Source of the DNA: Pseudomonas viridiflava
GTDB taxonomy: Bacteria; Pseudomonadota; Gammaproteobacteria; Pseudomonadales; Pseudomonadaceae
Direction of reading: 5' to 3'
Length of the DNA stretch: 64,000 nt
Assembly (NCBI RefSeq): GCF_900589395.1
Contig: NZ_UUIS01000069.1
Location: forward strand, 53,366 to 117,365
A program made the translations under genes and the position numbers. This document shows, in pieces, positions 1-9,302 of the stretch. Numbering within the stretch: position 1 is the stretch's first letter; every line of letters begins with the position of its first letter. Under the pieces are notes generated by a model that was not told the origin of the DNA, ran no database searches, and saw only the letters and a list, made by a program, of their open reading frames with translations.

Positions 1-359
1 GCGGCATGCCAGCTGGGCACGATCCATAGCCGCCGGCCGAAGCGCATGGGCTGGAAGTCGGCCATCCAGCTGCGCTCCCAGTCCTGGTCCTCGATCACCT
101 CGGCGCTGTGTTCGGGCAACTCGGCGTTGGTCAACAGCCGCAGGTGCGCCAGGGCCAGGTCGGCCTCGGTGTCGGCCTCGAACAGGGCCAGCAGGTGCGT
201 GTGGGTCCACAAGGGCGTGGTGTTGAGCTCCGGCTCGAAGATCGGCTGGTCTTCGGCGTCCATGAATGTCACCGACACGGCGCCGACTTCAAGCAGGGCG
301 TCTTCGTAGGTTTCGGCTTGTTCCGGGCTGATGGCGAGGCGGATTTGCAGCCAGGGCAT
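1..359 (-). CDS. prmA: Ribosomal protein L11 methyltransferase, N-terminal part (cut by window edge)
   Basis: PrmA trimethylates ribosomal protein L11 using S-adenosylmethionine. Only the first 119 codons are present; the gene runs off the left edge, so the methyltransferase core is not visible. What is visible starts MPWLQIRLAI and contains the family stretch WMDDFQPMRFGRRLWIVPSW, which closely matches the substrate-recognition end of E. coli PrmA. The ATG at 359 is preceded by AGGTAAC. The gene lies downstream of accC on the same strand, the usual Pseudomonas order, but here a 386-base REP-bearing gap and a strong terminator after accC make an independent promoter likely. Confidence 0.9.
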   Translation of the reverse strand, partial: MPWLQIRLAISPEQAETYEDALLEVGAVSVTFMDAEDQPIFEPELNTTPLWTHTHLLALFEADTEADLALAHLRLLTNAELPEHSAEVIEDQDWERSWMADFQPMRFGRRLWIVPSWHA

Positions 360-745
360 GGCAGGTTACCTATGAAAATGACAGGAAAGCCGCGAAGTTT
401 ACTTCAGCTGCGCGCTAAATGCTCGTGACGTAACGGGGCGATCGGACGGGATCCTCATCAGTCGCTTCCCGGCTGAAGCCGGTCCTACAGCCTGATGCCG
501 ATCAGTCAGGAGGATTTCGTCAGATGCTGTCGCGTCGAGGCTTGATTGATCGGCATTCGTCCTGCAGGTTGCCGCGTGACTCGACCCGACGATGAGGCCG
601 GCTCAGCCAATACAGCGGCTGTGTCTACACGTCAGTCATCGCCGGCAAGCCGCCTCACACGGTCATGGGTTGGGCAGCCGCCTGCCAAAAACGACAAGCC
701 CCGCATGGGCGGGGCTTGTGGTCTGGCGCATGAGCGGTCGGGAGA
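360..745. other. prmA-accC intergenic region with REP sequences
   Basis: No credible gene is present. There is a REP hairpin at about 467-490 (GGCTGAAGCC core followed by GGTCCTACAG) and a second REP, in the reverse of the GTGGGAGGC form, at 636-658. Between them the sequence is degenerate REP-like DNA (for example two GATCGGCAT/TGCCGATC motifs near 495 and 550). The accC terminator occupies 687-719. A prmA promoter must lie here but I cannot pick one out. Confidence 0.6.
687..719 (-). terminator. Rho-independent terminator after accC
   Basis: On the minus strand, just past the accC stop (746-748), an 11-bp perfect stem (arms 694-704 and 709-719, core CAAGCCCCGC / GCGGGGCTTG, loop of 4) is followed by a run of five T (A-run at 687-691 on the plus strand). 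This is a textbook intrinsic terminator and should end the aroQ-accB-accC transcript before prmA. Confidence 0.85.
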
Positions 746-2092
746 TTACTTCTCGCTGGCCAGCTTGTGCTCCAGGTAGTGGATGTTGACGCCGCCTTTG
801 CAGAAGCCTTCATCACGGGTCAGGTCGCGGTGCAGCGGGATGTTGGTCTTGATGCCGTCTACCACGATTTCGTCCAGGGCGTTGCGCATGCGGGCCATGG
901 CCTCGTCGCGGGTCGCGCCCCAGGTGATCAGCTTGCCGATCAGGGAATCGTAGTTGGACGGTACCTTGTAGCCGCTGTACAGGTGCGAGTCGACCCGCAC
1001 ACCGTTGCCGCCCGGGGCGTGGAAGTGCTTGACCAGGCCTGGGCTCGGGATAAAGGTCTTGGGGTCTTCGGCGTTGATCCGGCATTCCAGCGAGTGGCCG
1101 TGAATGACCACGTCGTCCTGGGTGAACGACAGCTTGTTGCCAGCGGCGATGCTGAGCATCTCCTTGACGATGTCGATCCCGGTGACCATTTCCGAGACCG
1201 GGTGCTCGACCTGGACGCGGGTGTTCATCTCGATGAAGTAGAACCGGCCATTCTCGTACAGGAACTCGAAGGTGCCCGCGCCACGGTAGCCGATGTCGAT
1301 GCACGCCTTGACGCAGCTTTCGAAGACGTCCTTGCGTGCCGCTTCATCGATGAACGGAGCCGGTGCTTCTTCCAGGACTTTCTGGTGGCGGCGCTGCAGC
1401 GAGCAGTCACGGTCGCCCAGGTGGATCGCCTGGCCCTGGCCGTCGGAGAGCACTTGGACTTCCACGTGGCGTGGGTTTGTCAGGTACTTTTCCAGGTAGA
1501 CCATCGGGTTGCTGAACCAGGCCGCCGCTTCGGCACGGGTCTGGGCCGCCGCTTCGATCAGGTCTTCTTCCTTGTGCACCACGCGCATGCCGCGACCACC
1601 GCCGCCGCCGGCGGCCTTGATGATCACCGGGTAGCCAACTTCGCGGCCGATGCGCAGGGCGGTTTCTTCGTCTTCCGGCAACGGGCCGTCAGAGCCTGGA
1701 ACGGTCGGCACGCCGGCCAGCTTCATGGCGTCCTTGGCCGATACCTTGTCGCCCATCAGGCGGATGGTATCGGCCTTGGGGCCGATGAAGGCAAAGCCGG
1801 ATTTCTCGACCTGTTCGGCAAAGTCGGCGTTTTCAGCCAGGAAACCGTAGCCTGGGTGGATCGCCGTGGCGCCGGTCAGTTCGGCGGCCGAGATGATCGC
1901 CGGAATGTTCAGGTACGACTTGTTGGCCAGCGGTGGGCCGATGCAGACGGTTTCGTCTGCCAGGCCCAGGTGCATCAGTTCGCGGTCGGCCGTGGAGTGC
2001 ACAGCGACGGTCTTGATGCCCAGTTCCTTGCAGGCACGCAAGATGCGCAAGGCGATTTCACCGCGGTTGGCGATCAGGACTTTTTCCAGCAT
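746..2092 (-). CDS. accC: Acetyl-CoA carboxylase, biotin carboxylase subunit
   Basis: AccC carboxylates the biotin carried on AccB with ATP and bicarbonate, the first half of malonyl-CoA synthesis. The 449-residue protein has the expected length. Visible marks are the N-terminal MLEKVLIANRGEIALR, the ATP-grasp glycine loop GGGGGRGMR, and the catalytic-site stretch EMNTRVQVEHPVSEMVTG. I start it at 2092 rather than at the upstream ATG (2113) because this matches the family N-terminus and has GGGAGA in front of it. It follows accB by 17 bases, so the two are co-transcribed and probably translationally coordinated. Confidence 0.97.
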   Translation of the reverse strand: MLEKVLIANRGEIALRILRACKELGIKTVAVHSTADRELMHLGLADETVCIGPPLANKSYLNIPAIISAAELTGATAIHPGYGFLAENADFAEQVEKSGFAFIGPKADTIRLMGDKVSAKDAMKLAGVPTVPGSDGPLPEDEETALRIGREVGYPVIIKAAGGGGGRGMRVVHKEEDLIEAAAQTRAEAAAWFSNPMVYLEKYLTNPRHVEVQVLSDGQGQAIHLGDRDCSLQRRHQKVLEEAPAPFIDEAARKDVFESCVKACIDIGYRGAGTFEFLYENGRFYFIEMNTRVQVEHPVSEMVTGIDIVKEMLSIAAGNKLSFTQDDVVIHGHSLECRINAEDPKTFIPSPGLVKHFHAPGGNGVRVDSHLYSGYKVPSNYDSLIGKLITWGATRDEAMARMRNALDEIVVDGIKTNIPLHRDLTRDEGFCKGGVNIHYLEHKLASEK

Positions 2093-2109
2093 CGCAGCGT
2101 CTCCCTGGT

Positions 2110-2565
2110 TCAAACGATGGTGAACAGAGGCTGGTCGAATTCAACCGGCTGACCGTTTTCCACCAGGATGGATTCGATGACGCCACTGGCTTCGGCCTGG
2201 ATGTGGTTCATCATTTTCATCGCTTCAACGATGCAGATGGTGTCGCCTTTCTTGACGGTCTTGCCGATCTCGACGAACGCCGGCGAAGTGGGCGACGGGG
2301 TGCGGTAGAAGGTGCCGACCATGGGCGACTTGACCACGTGACCGTTGAGGGCCGGAGCCGAAGGCGCTTCGGCAACAGGGGCCGCTACGGGTGCGGCAGG
2401 CGCGGCTACCGGTGCAGCCATCGGCGCCGGGGCGTAGTACGGTTGGGCCGGGGTCTTGCTGTGACGGCTGATCCGTACGGACTCTTCACCTTCACGGATC
2501 TCCAGTTCGTCGATACCGGACTCTTCCAGCAGTTCGATCAGTTTCTTGACTTTACGGATATCCAT
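2110..2565 (-). CDS. accB: Acetyl-CoA carboxylase, biotin carboxyl carrier protein
   Basis: AccB carries the biotin that shuttles CO2 between biotin carboxylase and carboxyltransferase. The 151-residue protein has an N-terminal helical region (MDIRKVKKLIELLEESGIDE), an Ala/Pro-rich flexible linker at about residues 39-72, and a C-terminal biotinyl domain with the attachment motif EAMKMM; Lys117 is the expected biotinylation site. It sits between aroQ and accC on the same strand, with about 80 bases to aroQ, the standard gammaproteobacterial order. Confidence 0.97.
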   Translation of the reverse strand: MDIRKVKKLIELLEESGIDELEIREGEESVRISRHSKTPAQPYYAPAPMAAPVAAPAAPVAAPVAEAPSAPALNGHVVKSPMVGTFYRTPSPTSPAFVEIGKTVKKGDTICIVEAMKMMNHIQAEASGVIESILVENGQPVEFDQPLFTIV

Positions 2566-2646
2566 TAATCATCAACTCCCAAAGGGTCTGTAAGGGGCTA
2601 GTGGGCAGCTGGCTGCAACGTGTGCCGGCCAGGCTTGCCGTGTGCT

Positions 2647-3099
2647 TCAAGGCTTGGCGTGTTTGGCCAGGTGTTCCAGGGCAGCTTCCAGGGCCATGCG
2701 GTATCCGCTGGCGCCCAGGCCGCAGATCACTCCTACCGCCACATCGGAAAAGTAGGAGTGATGACGGAAAGGTTCGCGTTTATGCACGTTCGACAAATGC
2801 ACTTCGATGAATGGGATGCTCACTCCCATGATCGCGTCACGTATCGCCACGCTGGTGTGCGTGAAAGCGGCCGGATTGATGACGATGAAGTCCACGCCTT
2901 CGTCGCGTGCAGCATGGATGCGATCGATCAGCTCGTACTCGGCGTTGCTTTGCAGGTACATCAGGTGATGGCCGGCATCACGGGCGCGCTGTTCGAGGTC
3001 CTGGTTGATCTGGGCCAGGGTGGTCGTGCCGTACACACCCGGTTCACGGGTGCCAAGCAGGTTCAGGTTAGGGCCATGCAGGACCAGCAGAGTCGCCAT
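2647..3099 (-). CDS. aroQ: Type II 3-dehydroquinate dehydratase
   Basis: Third step of the shikimate pathway: dehydration of 3-dehydroquinate to 3-dehydroshikimate. The 150-residue length is typical of the dodecameric type II enzyme. Motifs in order are HGPNLNLLGTREP (residues 8-20), the catalytic Tyr23 on the flexible lid (GVYG), INPAAFTHTS (74-83), and the catalytic-dyad region EVHLSN with His101, followed by REPFRHHSY. The start has AAGGAAC upstream. It heads the accB-accC transcription unit, coupling aromatic and fatty acid precursor genes as in other pseudomonads. Confidence 0.96.
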   Translation of the reverse strand: MATLLVLHGPNLNLLGTREPGVYGTTTLAQINQDLEQRARDAGHHLMYLQSNAEYELIDRIHAARDEGVDFIVINPAAFTHTSVAIRDAIMGVSIPFIEVHLSNVHKREPFRHHSYFSDVAVGVICGLGASGYRMALEAALEHLAKHAKP

Positions 3100-3226
3100 T
3101 GTCGGTTCCTTTATTATTCACGAGCGTTTTTGTGCCGCGACTATGCCGCAAGCCTCATGAACTGTCCAGTTAACAACAGTAGTCAACACGATGAGCGATG
3201 ATCACGCAAAATTTATGACCCGGTTC

Positions 3227-5020
3227 TCAAAACGAGTCATTTGCCCCCTCAAGTCGCGTAATCAGGCCCGGCGCGTCGATTTCCCCGACAACCCTGACAT
3301 TTGCCATTTCTTCGCCGCTTTTATCGAAAAACAGCAGTGCAGGCGGGCCAAACAGTTTGTAGCGGTCGAGCAGTGCACGTTGCTCGGCGTTGCTTTCGGT
3401 CATGTCGAAACGTACCCGCTCAAAGCCCGCCAGGCGGGCCACGACGGCAGGGTCGGGAAGTACTTCATGTTCGATGACCTTGCAACTGATGCACCAGTCG
3501 GCATACCAGTCCAGGGCCAGTGGCCGGCCGGCACTGCGGGCCTCACTCAGGGCCTTGTCCAGTTCGGCAGCGGTACGGATGGTCTGCCATGCGGTGTCGG
3601 TCTGTGCACCAGTGCCGCCGGGCATGACCGCCTGTGGGCGGCCCAGCGGGCGCAGCGGGTCGGTTTCACCTTTGAATGCCCCGAACCAGCATGCCAGAGC
3701 GTAGACCAACAAAAACAGGCCGAGCAATTGTGCGAGCGTTTGTCGGGTATTTTTTTCCGTGAACCGCAAGGTGCCCAGAAACAGCGCCACGCCGGCGGCC
3801 AGCAGCCCCACCAGCAGCAAGGTGAACTGTCCCGGCAAGACTCGGCTGAGCAAGCCGATGGCCAGCCCCAGCAACAGCACGCCGATGGCGTTCTTGACCG
3901 TGACCAGCCAGGGCCCGCTTTTTGGCAGCCAGGTTGCGCCGCCGGTGGCGACCAGCACCAATGGCACGCCCATGCCCAGGCCCAGCGCGAACAGCTTGAG
4001 TGCACCGCCCAGGGCATCGCCGCTGGCGCTTATATAAAGCAGCGCACCGGCCAGGGGGGCCGATACGCACGGAGAGACCAGCAGGCTGGACAGCACGCCC
4101 AGCACAGCCGCGCCCCAGAGCGAGCCACCTTCGGCCTTGCCGGCAATGCGGTCCAGGCGCGAACTCAAGGCGTGCGGCAGGCGCAGCTCGAAGGTGCCGA
4201 ACATGGCCAGGGCAAATACCACGAAGAACAACGAGAACGGCACCAGCACCCACGCCGATTGCAGGCGTGCCTGCAGGTTCAGGCCCGCGCCGAACAGGCC
4301 CATCAAGGCGCCCAGTACGGCAAAGCAGATCGCCATCGGCAGCACATAGGCCAGCGACAGGCTCAGACCGCGCAGGCCGCCGACCTGGCCGCGCAGCACC
4401 ACGCCGGACAGAATCGGCAGCATGGGCAGCACGCAGGGGGTAAAGGTCAGGCCGATGCCGGCCAGCAGAAACAGCGCCAGTTCCTTCCAGGTCCACGGCT
4501 GCACGGCGGTGCTGCTGCCGGCAGCAACGGCGCTGCCGCTGGCGGCTACCTCGCCGATGGCCAGGCGCTCGGTTTCCGGCGGATAGCACAGGCCGTGGTC
4601 GGCGCAGCCCTGGTAGCCGACCACCAGGGTGAACGGCTTCTGCTCGCCGGGCTTGCGCGGCAGCTCAATGTCGAGAATGCCGTGGTAGACCTCGACATCA
4701 CCAAAATACTCGTCGTGTTTCTGTTCGCCAGGCGGCAGTCGGGCCTCGCCCAGGCCACTGTCGGCAGGCTCGGTGCGGAACTGGAAGCGGTGGCGGTACA
4801 GGTAATAGCCATCGGCGGCGACCAGGCGCAGCTTGATCGACTGCGCATCGCTGCCAATCAGGCTCAACTGAAACGCCTGGCGCACTGGCAGAAACTGCTG
4901 GCTGTTGTCCAGCGTCGAGCCGCCCAGGGTCGCCGACGGGCGGCTGTCCAGCAGGCCGGCAGCCTGTGTGGTGACAGGCAGGGCGAGGATCAACAACATC
5001 AGGCATAACAGGCGGCGCAT
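3227..5020 (-). CDS. dsbD: Thiol:disulfide interchange protein DsbD
   Basis: DsbD moves electrons from cytoplasmic thioredoxin across the inner membrane to periplasmic reductases. The protein (597 residues from this start) has a signal peptide (MRRLLCLMLLILALPVTTQA), a periplasmic alpha domain with the cysteine pair GCADHGLCYPP, a central eight-helix transmembrane domain with its two cysteines in FTPCVLPMLPILSG and VSPCVSAPLAGALL, and a C-terminal thioredoxin-like domain with the CxxC in WYADWCISCK. All three redox pairs are intact. An in-frame ATG at 5059 would add 13 residues ahead of the signal peptide; I prefer 5020 because it gives a clean signal sequence. Confidence 0.93.
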   Translation of the reverse strand: MRRLLCLMLLILALPVTTQAAGLLDSRPSATLGGSTLDNSQQFLPVRQAFQLSLIGSDAQSIKLRLVAADGYYLYRHRFQFRTEPADSGLGEARLPPGEQKHDEYFGDVEVYHGILDIELPRKPGEQKPFTLVVGYQGCADHGLCYPPETERLAIGEVAASGSAVAAGSSTAVQPWTWKELALFLLAGIGLTFTPCVLPMLPILSGVVLRGQVGGLRGLSLSLAYVLPMAICFAVLGALMGLFGAGLNLQARLQSAWVLVPFSLFFVVFALAMFGTFELRLPHALSSRLDRIAGKAEGGSLWGAAVLGVLSSLLVSPCVSAPLAGALLYISASGDALGGALKLFALGLGMGVPLVLVATGGATWLPKSGPWLVTVKNAIGVLLLGLAIGLLSRVLPGQFTLLLVGLLAAGVALFLGTLRFTEKNTRQTLAQLLGLFLLVYALACWFGAFKGETDPLRPLGRPQAVMPGGTGAQTDTAWQTIRTAAELDKALSEARSAGRPLALDWYADWCISCKVIEHEVLPDPAVVARLAGFERVRFDMTESNAEQRALLDRYKLFGPPALLFFDKSGEEMANVRVVGEIDAPGLITRLEGANDSF

Positions 5021-5100
5021 GGCAGTCTCGGATCTCGGCAGAGCGCGCATGATAACCAAGACCTGCGTTTTATGCTGGCGACATAGCCGCGCAGGGGGCT

Positions 5101-6744
5101 TTAAGGCAGATCTACAGGATACGGGTCGGCATTGACCGCCGACTGCACCTGGTTGCGCCCGGCCTTCTTGGCCCGGTACAGCGCCTTGTCGGCCTGCGCC
5201 GCCAGGGTCTGGCTGTCGTCGTCAGGGCCCAGGGCCACGACGCCGGCGCTAAAGGTGCACACCAGGTCCACCGGTTGCGCCGGGTAATGGATTTCCGAAA
5301 AGCGCTGGCGGATGTCTTCGAGCACCTTGTGGGCGTTCTGGATGTGGGTGTCGGGCATCACGATGGCGAACTCTTCGCCGCCGTAGCGGCCGATGAAGTC
5401 GGTCTTGCGCAGGCGCTGCTTGAGAAACAGCGCCAGGCTGCGGATGACCCGGTCGCCCATGGGGTGCCCGTGGCTGTCGTTGACCTTCTTGAAGTGGTCG
5501 ATGTCGAGCATGGCAAAGCACAGCGACTGCTGCTCGCGCCGGGCCTGGAAGCTGCAGTCGTCGAGCAGTTGCAGGATGTGCGTGTGGTTGTACAGCCCCG
5601 TCAGGCTGTCGCGCACCATATGCGCCTTGAGGTTGCGCGCTCGCACGACCCGGTTGCGCACCGTGGTCACCAGATGCCTTGGGGTGATGGGCTTGGTCAA
5701 AAAGTCATCACCGCCTTCACTCATCGCGTCGAGCTGTTTATCCAGGTCGTCCTCGGCCGACAGGTAGATGATCGGCACGCTGACATAGCGATCGTTATGG
5801 CGGATGACCTTGGCAATCTCGGTGCCCTTGCAGCCGGGCATGTACATGTCGAGGATGATCAGGTCGGGTTGGAAGCTGGCCAGCTCGGCCATGGCCTGGA
5901 TCGGGTCGAGCAGGGTGCGGGTGACGATGCCGGCGTTGTTAAGTACCCGCTCGGTGTAGACGGCCTGGGCCCGTGAATCGTCAATGATCAATACCCGAAA
6001 CGGCTCGTACTGCGCCGAATAGGTCAGGGTCTCGAGCTTTTCCAGCAGGCTGGCGGTTTCCAGGGTGCCGGTCAGGAACGCTTCGCCGCCGGTCCGTACC
6101 GCTTGCAGGCGGGTCGGGGTGTCGGTTTCGTGGCTGCTGAAAAACAGCACGGGCAGTTTCTGTTCCAAAGTGTGCTGGATATCACCGGCCAGCTTCAGGC
6201 CTTCGCCGGTGCCTATAAAGTCGATGTCCATGACCAGGGCGACCGGCAGACGTTCGAGCAAGGCCGCCTGCACGGCCGCAACGCTGTCCAGCGGCAGGGC
6301 CGGCCAGCCGAAGAACTCCAGTTGCCTGGCCAGCCGCTCGGCCTGTTCATGATTGTGCAGGGCAATGTGCACCGGCTTGCGCAGCGACGGCAGGGCCATG
6401 GGCTCTTGCGTGTCGCCCTCGCGCAGGCCGGTGCGTGACAAGCGCTGCATCAGGCGATTGAGGTCGGTGATCAGCTCGCTGTTCAGGCGGCCACGGTTGG
6501 CCTCGATGCTGTCCAGCGTGTTGCCCAGCGCATGGGCCAACTGGCGGTGTTCGGTCTGCTCGAAGCGCTCGGCAAAACGCAACAGGCGCAAGGCTGAGTC
6601 CTTGAGTTCGGCCAGGTCGCCTTCGGTCCATTCGCTTTTATGCAGGCGTTGCCAGCTTTCCAGAATCTGGCGAGCCTGATGAATGACCCTCTGGGCGAAG
6701 TGATGCTTCAAACGTTCACGACTGGGGTCGGCGGTTTCGCTCAT
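5101..6744 (-). CDS. Two-receiver response regulator with GGDEF (diguanylate cyclase) domain
   Basis: Likely makes c-di-GMP on phosphorylation. In the 547 residues I see a helical N-terminal region (about 1-110, HPt-like in length but not confirmed), a degenerate receiver fold (about 125-240, where the acidic pocket at the first strand is replaced by ALHN), a complete receiver (250-370) with phospho-acceptor Asp299 in LIILDMYMPG and Lys351, and a GGDEF domain with active site GGEEF (455-459). The sequence RKTD (446-449), five residues ahead, fits an inhibitory I-site, so product feedback is expected. It is followed downstream on the same strand by dsbD, with no obvious functional link. Confidence 0.9.
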   Translation of the reverse strand: MSETADPSRERLKHHFAQRVIHQARQILESWQRLHKSEWTEGDLAELKDSALRLLRFAERFEQTEHRQLAHALGNTLDSIEANRGRLNSELITDLNRLMQRLSRTGLREGDTQEPMALPSLRKPVHIALHNHEQAERLARQLEFFGWPALPLDSVAAVQAALLERLPVALVMDIDFIGTGEGLKLAGDIQHTLEQKLPVLFFSSHETDTPTRLQAVRTGGEAFLTGTLETASLLEKLETLTYSAQYEPFRVLIIDDSRAQAVYTERVLNNAGIVTRTLLDPIQAMAELASFQPDLIILDMYMPGCKGTEIAKVIRHNDRYVSVPIIYLSAEDDLDKQLDAMSEGGDDFLTKPITPRHLVTTVRNRVVRARNLKAHMVRDSLTGLYNHTHILQLLDDCSFQARREQQSLCFAMLDIDHFKKVNDSHGHPMGDRVIRSLALFLKQRLRKTDFIGRYGGEEFAIVMPDTHIQNAHKVLEDIRQRFSEIHYPAQPVDLVCTFSAGVVALGPDDDSQTLAAQADKALYRAKKAGRNQVQSAVNADPYPVDLP

Positions 6745-7015
6745 GTCAGGGCTGCTGTCGAGGCGCGGGTGTCAAAGCGCTGGGCCGGGTTGCGGAAAAG
6801 TTGATTGATGTCTCAATGCTATCACTTATGCCGATGACGTTGCCTACCGTAAGTCACCTGCCTGTCACAAACCTGCGGTACGACGCTCAATCGCCCCGCA
6901 GCGACGGCCCAGGCATAAAAAGCGTGCTGCACGTGCCGACCAGACGCACCTTGGGTTAAGGTTGCGGTCACACCCCTGAGTACTGTTTCTCCCCAAGACC
7001 CAAAGGATCCCTACC

Positions 7016-8092
7016 ATGCTGGATTGGAAGAACCGCGCAGGCAGCGCGGGTGAGCGCAGCGCCGACACGGCGACGGTCAAACGACGCGGTTACCTGGGCA
7101 ATCTTTTCTACAGTCGCGCCCTGGGCGTACTGATCCTTGTTTATCTGCTGGTGGCCCTGGTGGTCGGCTGGTACTGGAGCAAGGAGCCGGCCCTGTTTCC
7201 GGTGCAGCAAAATGCCCAGGCGGCGGCCGAGCGTGAAGGCAAGCAGATCGTGATCGGCTACACCACTGTCGAAACCCTCAAGACCGTGACCGGCACCCTG
7301 CTCAGCAAGCGCGGTGGCTACCTGTCCAACGACCGCATGCCGCCCGGCCTGTGGCTGGACAACATCCCCAGCTGGGAATACGGCGTGCTGGTGCAGGTGC
7401 GCGACCTGAGCCGTGCGCTGCGCAAGGACTTTGCCCGTTCCCAGTCGCAATCGGCTGAAGACGGCGACCTGGCCCGTGCCGAGCCGTTGTTCAACTTCAA
7501 CAACCGCAGCTGGATGCTGCCCTCCAGTGAGTCGCAGTATCAGGAAGGCATCAATGCCCTGAGCCGCTACCAGGCCCGCCTGTCGGACCCTGGCCAGCGC
7601 AATGCCTTGTTCTATGCGCGTGCCGACAACCTCAACAACTGGCTGGGCGATGTGGGCACCCGCCTGGGTTCGCTGTCGCAGCGCCTGTCGGCCAGCGTCG
7701 GCCAGGTCAAGCTCAACAGCACGCTCAAGACCGAGACCTTGACGGTCAAGCCGGGCGAAGTGCTGCCGGTCGATGAAGAAATCGTCGAGACCCCATGGCT
7801 GGAAATCGACAACGTGTTCTACGAGGCCCGTGGCCAGGCCTGGGCACTGTCGCACCTGCTGCGTGCCATCGAGGTCGACTTTGCCGATGTCCTGGCCAAG
7901 AAGAACGCCACGGTCAGCGTGCGCCAGATCATTCGTGAGCTGGAAGCCTCGCAAGAGCCGCTGTGGAGCCCGATGATCCTCAACGGCAACGGGTTTGGCG
8001 TGTTCGCCAACCACTCGCTGGTCATGGCCAACTACATTTCGCGGGCCAACGCGGCGGTCATCGACCTGCGTCAACTGCTGAACCAGGGTTGA
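7016..8092 (+). CDS. DUF2333 family membrane-anchored protein
   Basis: Function unknown. The 358-residue protein has one transmembrane segment near residues 39-57 (ALGVLILVYLLVALVVGWYW) after a short basic N-terminus, so most of it should be periplasmic. It has no recognisable catalytic motif. Composition and layout match the DUF2333 family found next to housekeeping genes in Pseudomonas. AAAGGATC precedes the ATG. The Nudix gene starts four bases after its stop, so the two are probably co-transcribed. Confidence 0.8.
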   Translation: MLDWKNRAGSAGERSADTATVKRRGYLGNLFYSRALGVLILVYLLVALVVGWYWSKEPALFPVQQNAQAAAEREGKQIVIGYTTVETLKTVTGTLLSKRGGYLSNDRMPPGLWLDNIPSWEYGVLVQVRDLSRALRKDFARSQSQSAEDGDLARAEPLFNFNNRSWMLPSSESQYQEGINALSRYQARLSDPGQRNALFYARADNLNNWLGDVGTRLGSLSQRLSASVGQVKLNSTLKTETLTVKPGEVLPVDEEIVETPWLEIDNVFYEARGQAWALSHLLRAIEVDFADVLAKKNATVSVRQIIRELEASQEPLWSPMILNGNGFGVFANHSLVMANYISRANAAVIDLRQLLNQG

Positions 8093-8095
8093 TCG

Positions 8096-8665
8096 GTGAG
8101 CCTGCCTGACACACTGCCCGAAGGCACGCCGGACCAGGAGGTTGCCCACCGGGCGGCCTCGGACGCCGAGCAGGTCGCCTGGGTCGACGAGCATGACCGG
8201 TTGCTGGGGGCGGTGGCGCGCCTTGAATTGCGCGAGCGCAGCCTGATCGGGCGCGGCACCTTCATTTTGCTGTTCAACTCACAGGGGGAGCTGTGCGTGC
8301 ATCGGCGCACCCTGAGCAAGGCCGTCTATCCCGGTTACTGGGATGTGGCAGCCGGCGGTCTGGTGGGGCCTGATGAAAGTTATGCCGAATCGGCCGCCCG
8401 CGAACTGGAAGAAGAGCTGGGGGTAAGCGGTGTGCCGTTGCAGGCGCATGGCCGTTTTCTGTTCGACGAGCGCGGCAATCGGCTCTGGTGCGCAGTGTTC
8501 AGTGCCGTCTGGGACGGGCCATTGCGGCTTCAGCCCGAAGAAGTGCTGGAGGCCGCGTTCGTGCCGTTGGCGCAGGCCCGGCGCCTGGGCCTGGAAAAGC
8601 CCTGCTGCCCGGACTCGCTGGTGGCGCTTGAGCGTTACCTGCAAGAGGTCGCAAAACCCCTGTAA
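8096..8665 (+). CDS. Nudix hydrolase, YfcD-like
   Basis: Hydrolyses a nucleoside diphosphate linked to another moiety; the substrate is not readable from sequence. The Nudix box is complete: GLVGPDESYAESAARELEEE followed by LGV fits GX5EX7REUXEEXGU exactly. Upstream, the segments EWVDEHD-like (VAWVDEHDRLLG) and VHRRTLSKAVYPGYWD resemble E. coli YfcD and isopentenyl-diphosphate-isomerase-like Nudix proteins. The start is GTG at 8096, three bases past the upstream stop. Confidence 0.88.
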   Translation: MSLPDTLPEGTPDQEVAHRAASDAEQVAWVDEHDRLLGAVARLELRERSLIGRGTFILLFNSQGELCVHRRTLSKAVYPGYWDVAAGGLVGPDESYAESAARELEEELGVSGVPLQAHGRFLFDERGNRLWCAVFSAVWDGPLRLQPEEVLEAAFVPLAQARRLGLEKPCCPDSLVALERYLQEVAKPL

Positions 8666-8831
8666 ATTGCCGCATTCGCACCCTTAGCAATCGAGCAATT
8701 TGCCGTTACACTTCGCGCCCTTCGGGCAGCACAGGCTGCTCGAGAGCGCTGCCCCTGCCAGAGTGGGGCCTCGCGGTCGACGTCTGTTGGCGTCTGACCC
8801 CATCGTTCGGTCCTCAACAAGAGGATTTCCC

Positions 8832-9203
8832 GTGGCCAAGAAAGCCGCTTCCTTCGCCGCCCTCGGTGGGCTGGTGTATTCCACTGACGCCGGGCGTCAC
8901 TGCCCCGACTGCAGCAAGCCGGTCGATGCCTGCATCTGCAAGCAGGCGGCCATTCCAGAAGGCGACGGCATTGCCCGTGTGCGCCGCGAAAGCAAGGGCC
9001 GTGGCGGCAAGACCGTGACCACCATTACCGGTGTGCCGCTGGCCGAAGAGGCCCTCAAGGACCTGGCCAAGGCGCTCAAGCAGCGTTGCGGCACCGGCGG
9101 TGCGCTCAAGGACGGCGTGATCGAGATTCAGGGCGATCATGTCGAACTGCTGCTGGCCGAACTGGTCAAGAAAGGGTTCAAGGCCAGAAAGTCCGGCGGC
9201 TGA
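8832..9203 (+). CDS. yciH: SUI1/eIF1-like translation factor, YciH family
   Basis: Bacterial relative of eukaryotic initiation factor eIF1; the E. coli member influences fidelity of translation initiation in vitro. The 123-residue protein has an N-terminal cysteine cluster (CPDCSKPVDACIC) that could bind metal, and a C-terminal SUI1 fold with GRGGKTVTTITG and the closing segment GDHVELLLAELVKKGFKARK. The start is GTG at 8832, supported by AAGAGGA seven bases upstream. The 166-base leader before it contains a small GCCCTTCGGGC hairpin near 8716-8728. Confidence 0.9.
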   Translation: MAKKAASFAALGGLVYSTDAGRHCPDCSKPVDACICKQAAIPEGDGIARVRRESKGRGGKTVTTITGVPLAEEALKDLAKALKQRCGTGGALKDGVIEIQGDHVELLLAELVKKGFKARKSGG

Positions 9204-9302
9204 TCAATACGCCCCGCACTGGCCAAACCGTCATTTGCGCACGTCACACTGCGCCCGGTCGGACTTGTCCGACGTTACCGACTTATCTATTAGGGGACTT
9301 CG

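Noticed and set aside
767..2152. Open frame of 461 codons on the plus strand
   Set aside because: Antisense of accC, whose identity is certain; Val/Asp/Gln-rich shadow.
6968..8194. Open frame of 408 codons on the minus strand
   Set aside because: Antisense shadow of the DUF2333 gene.
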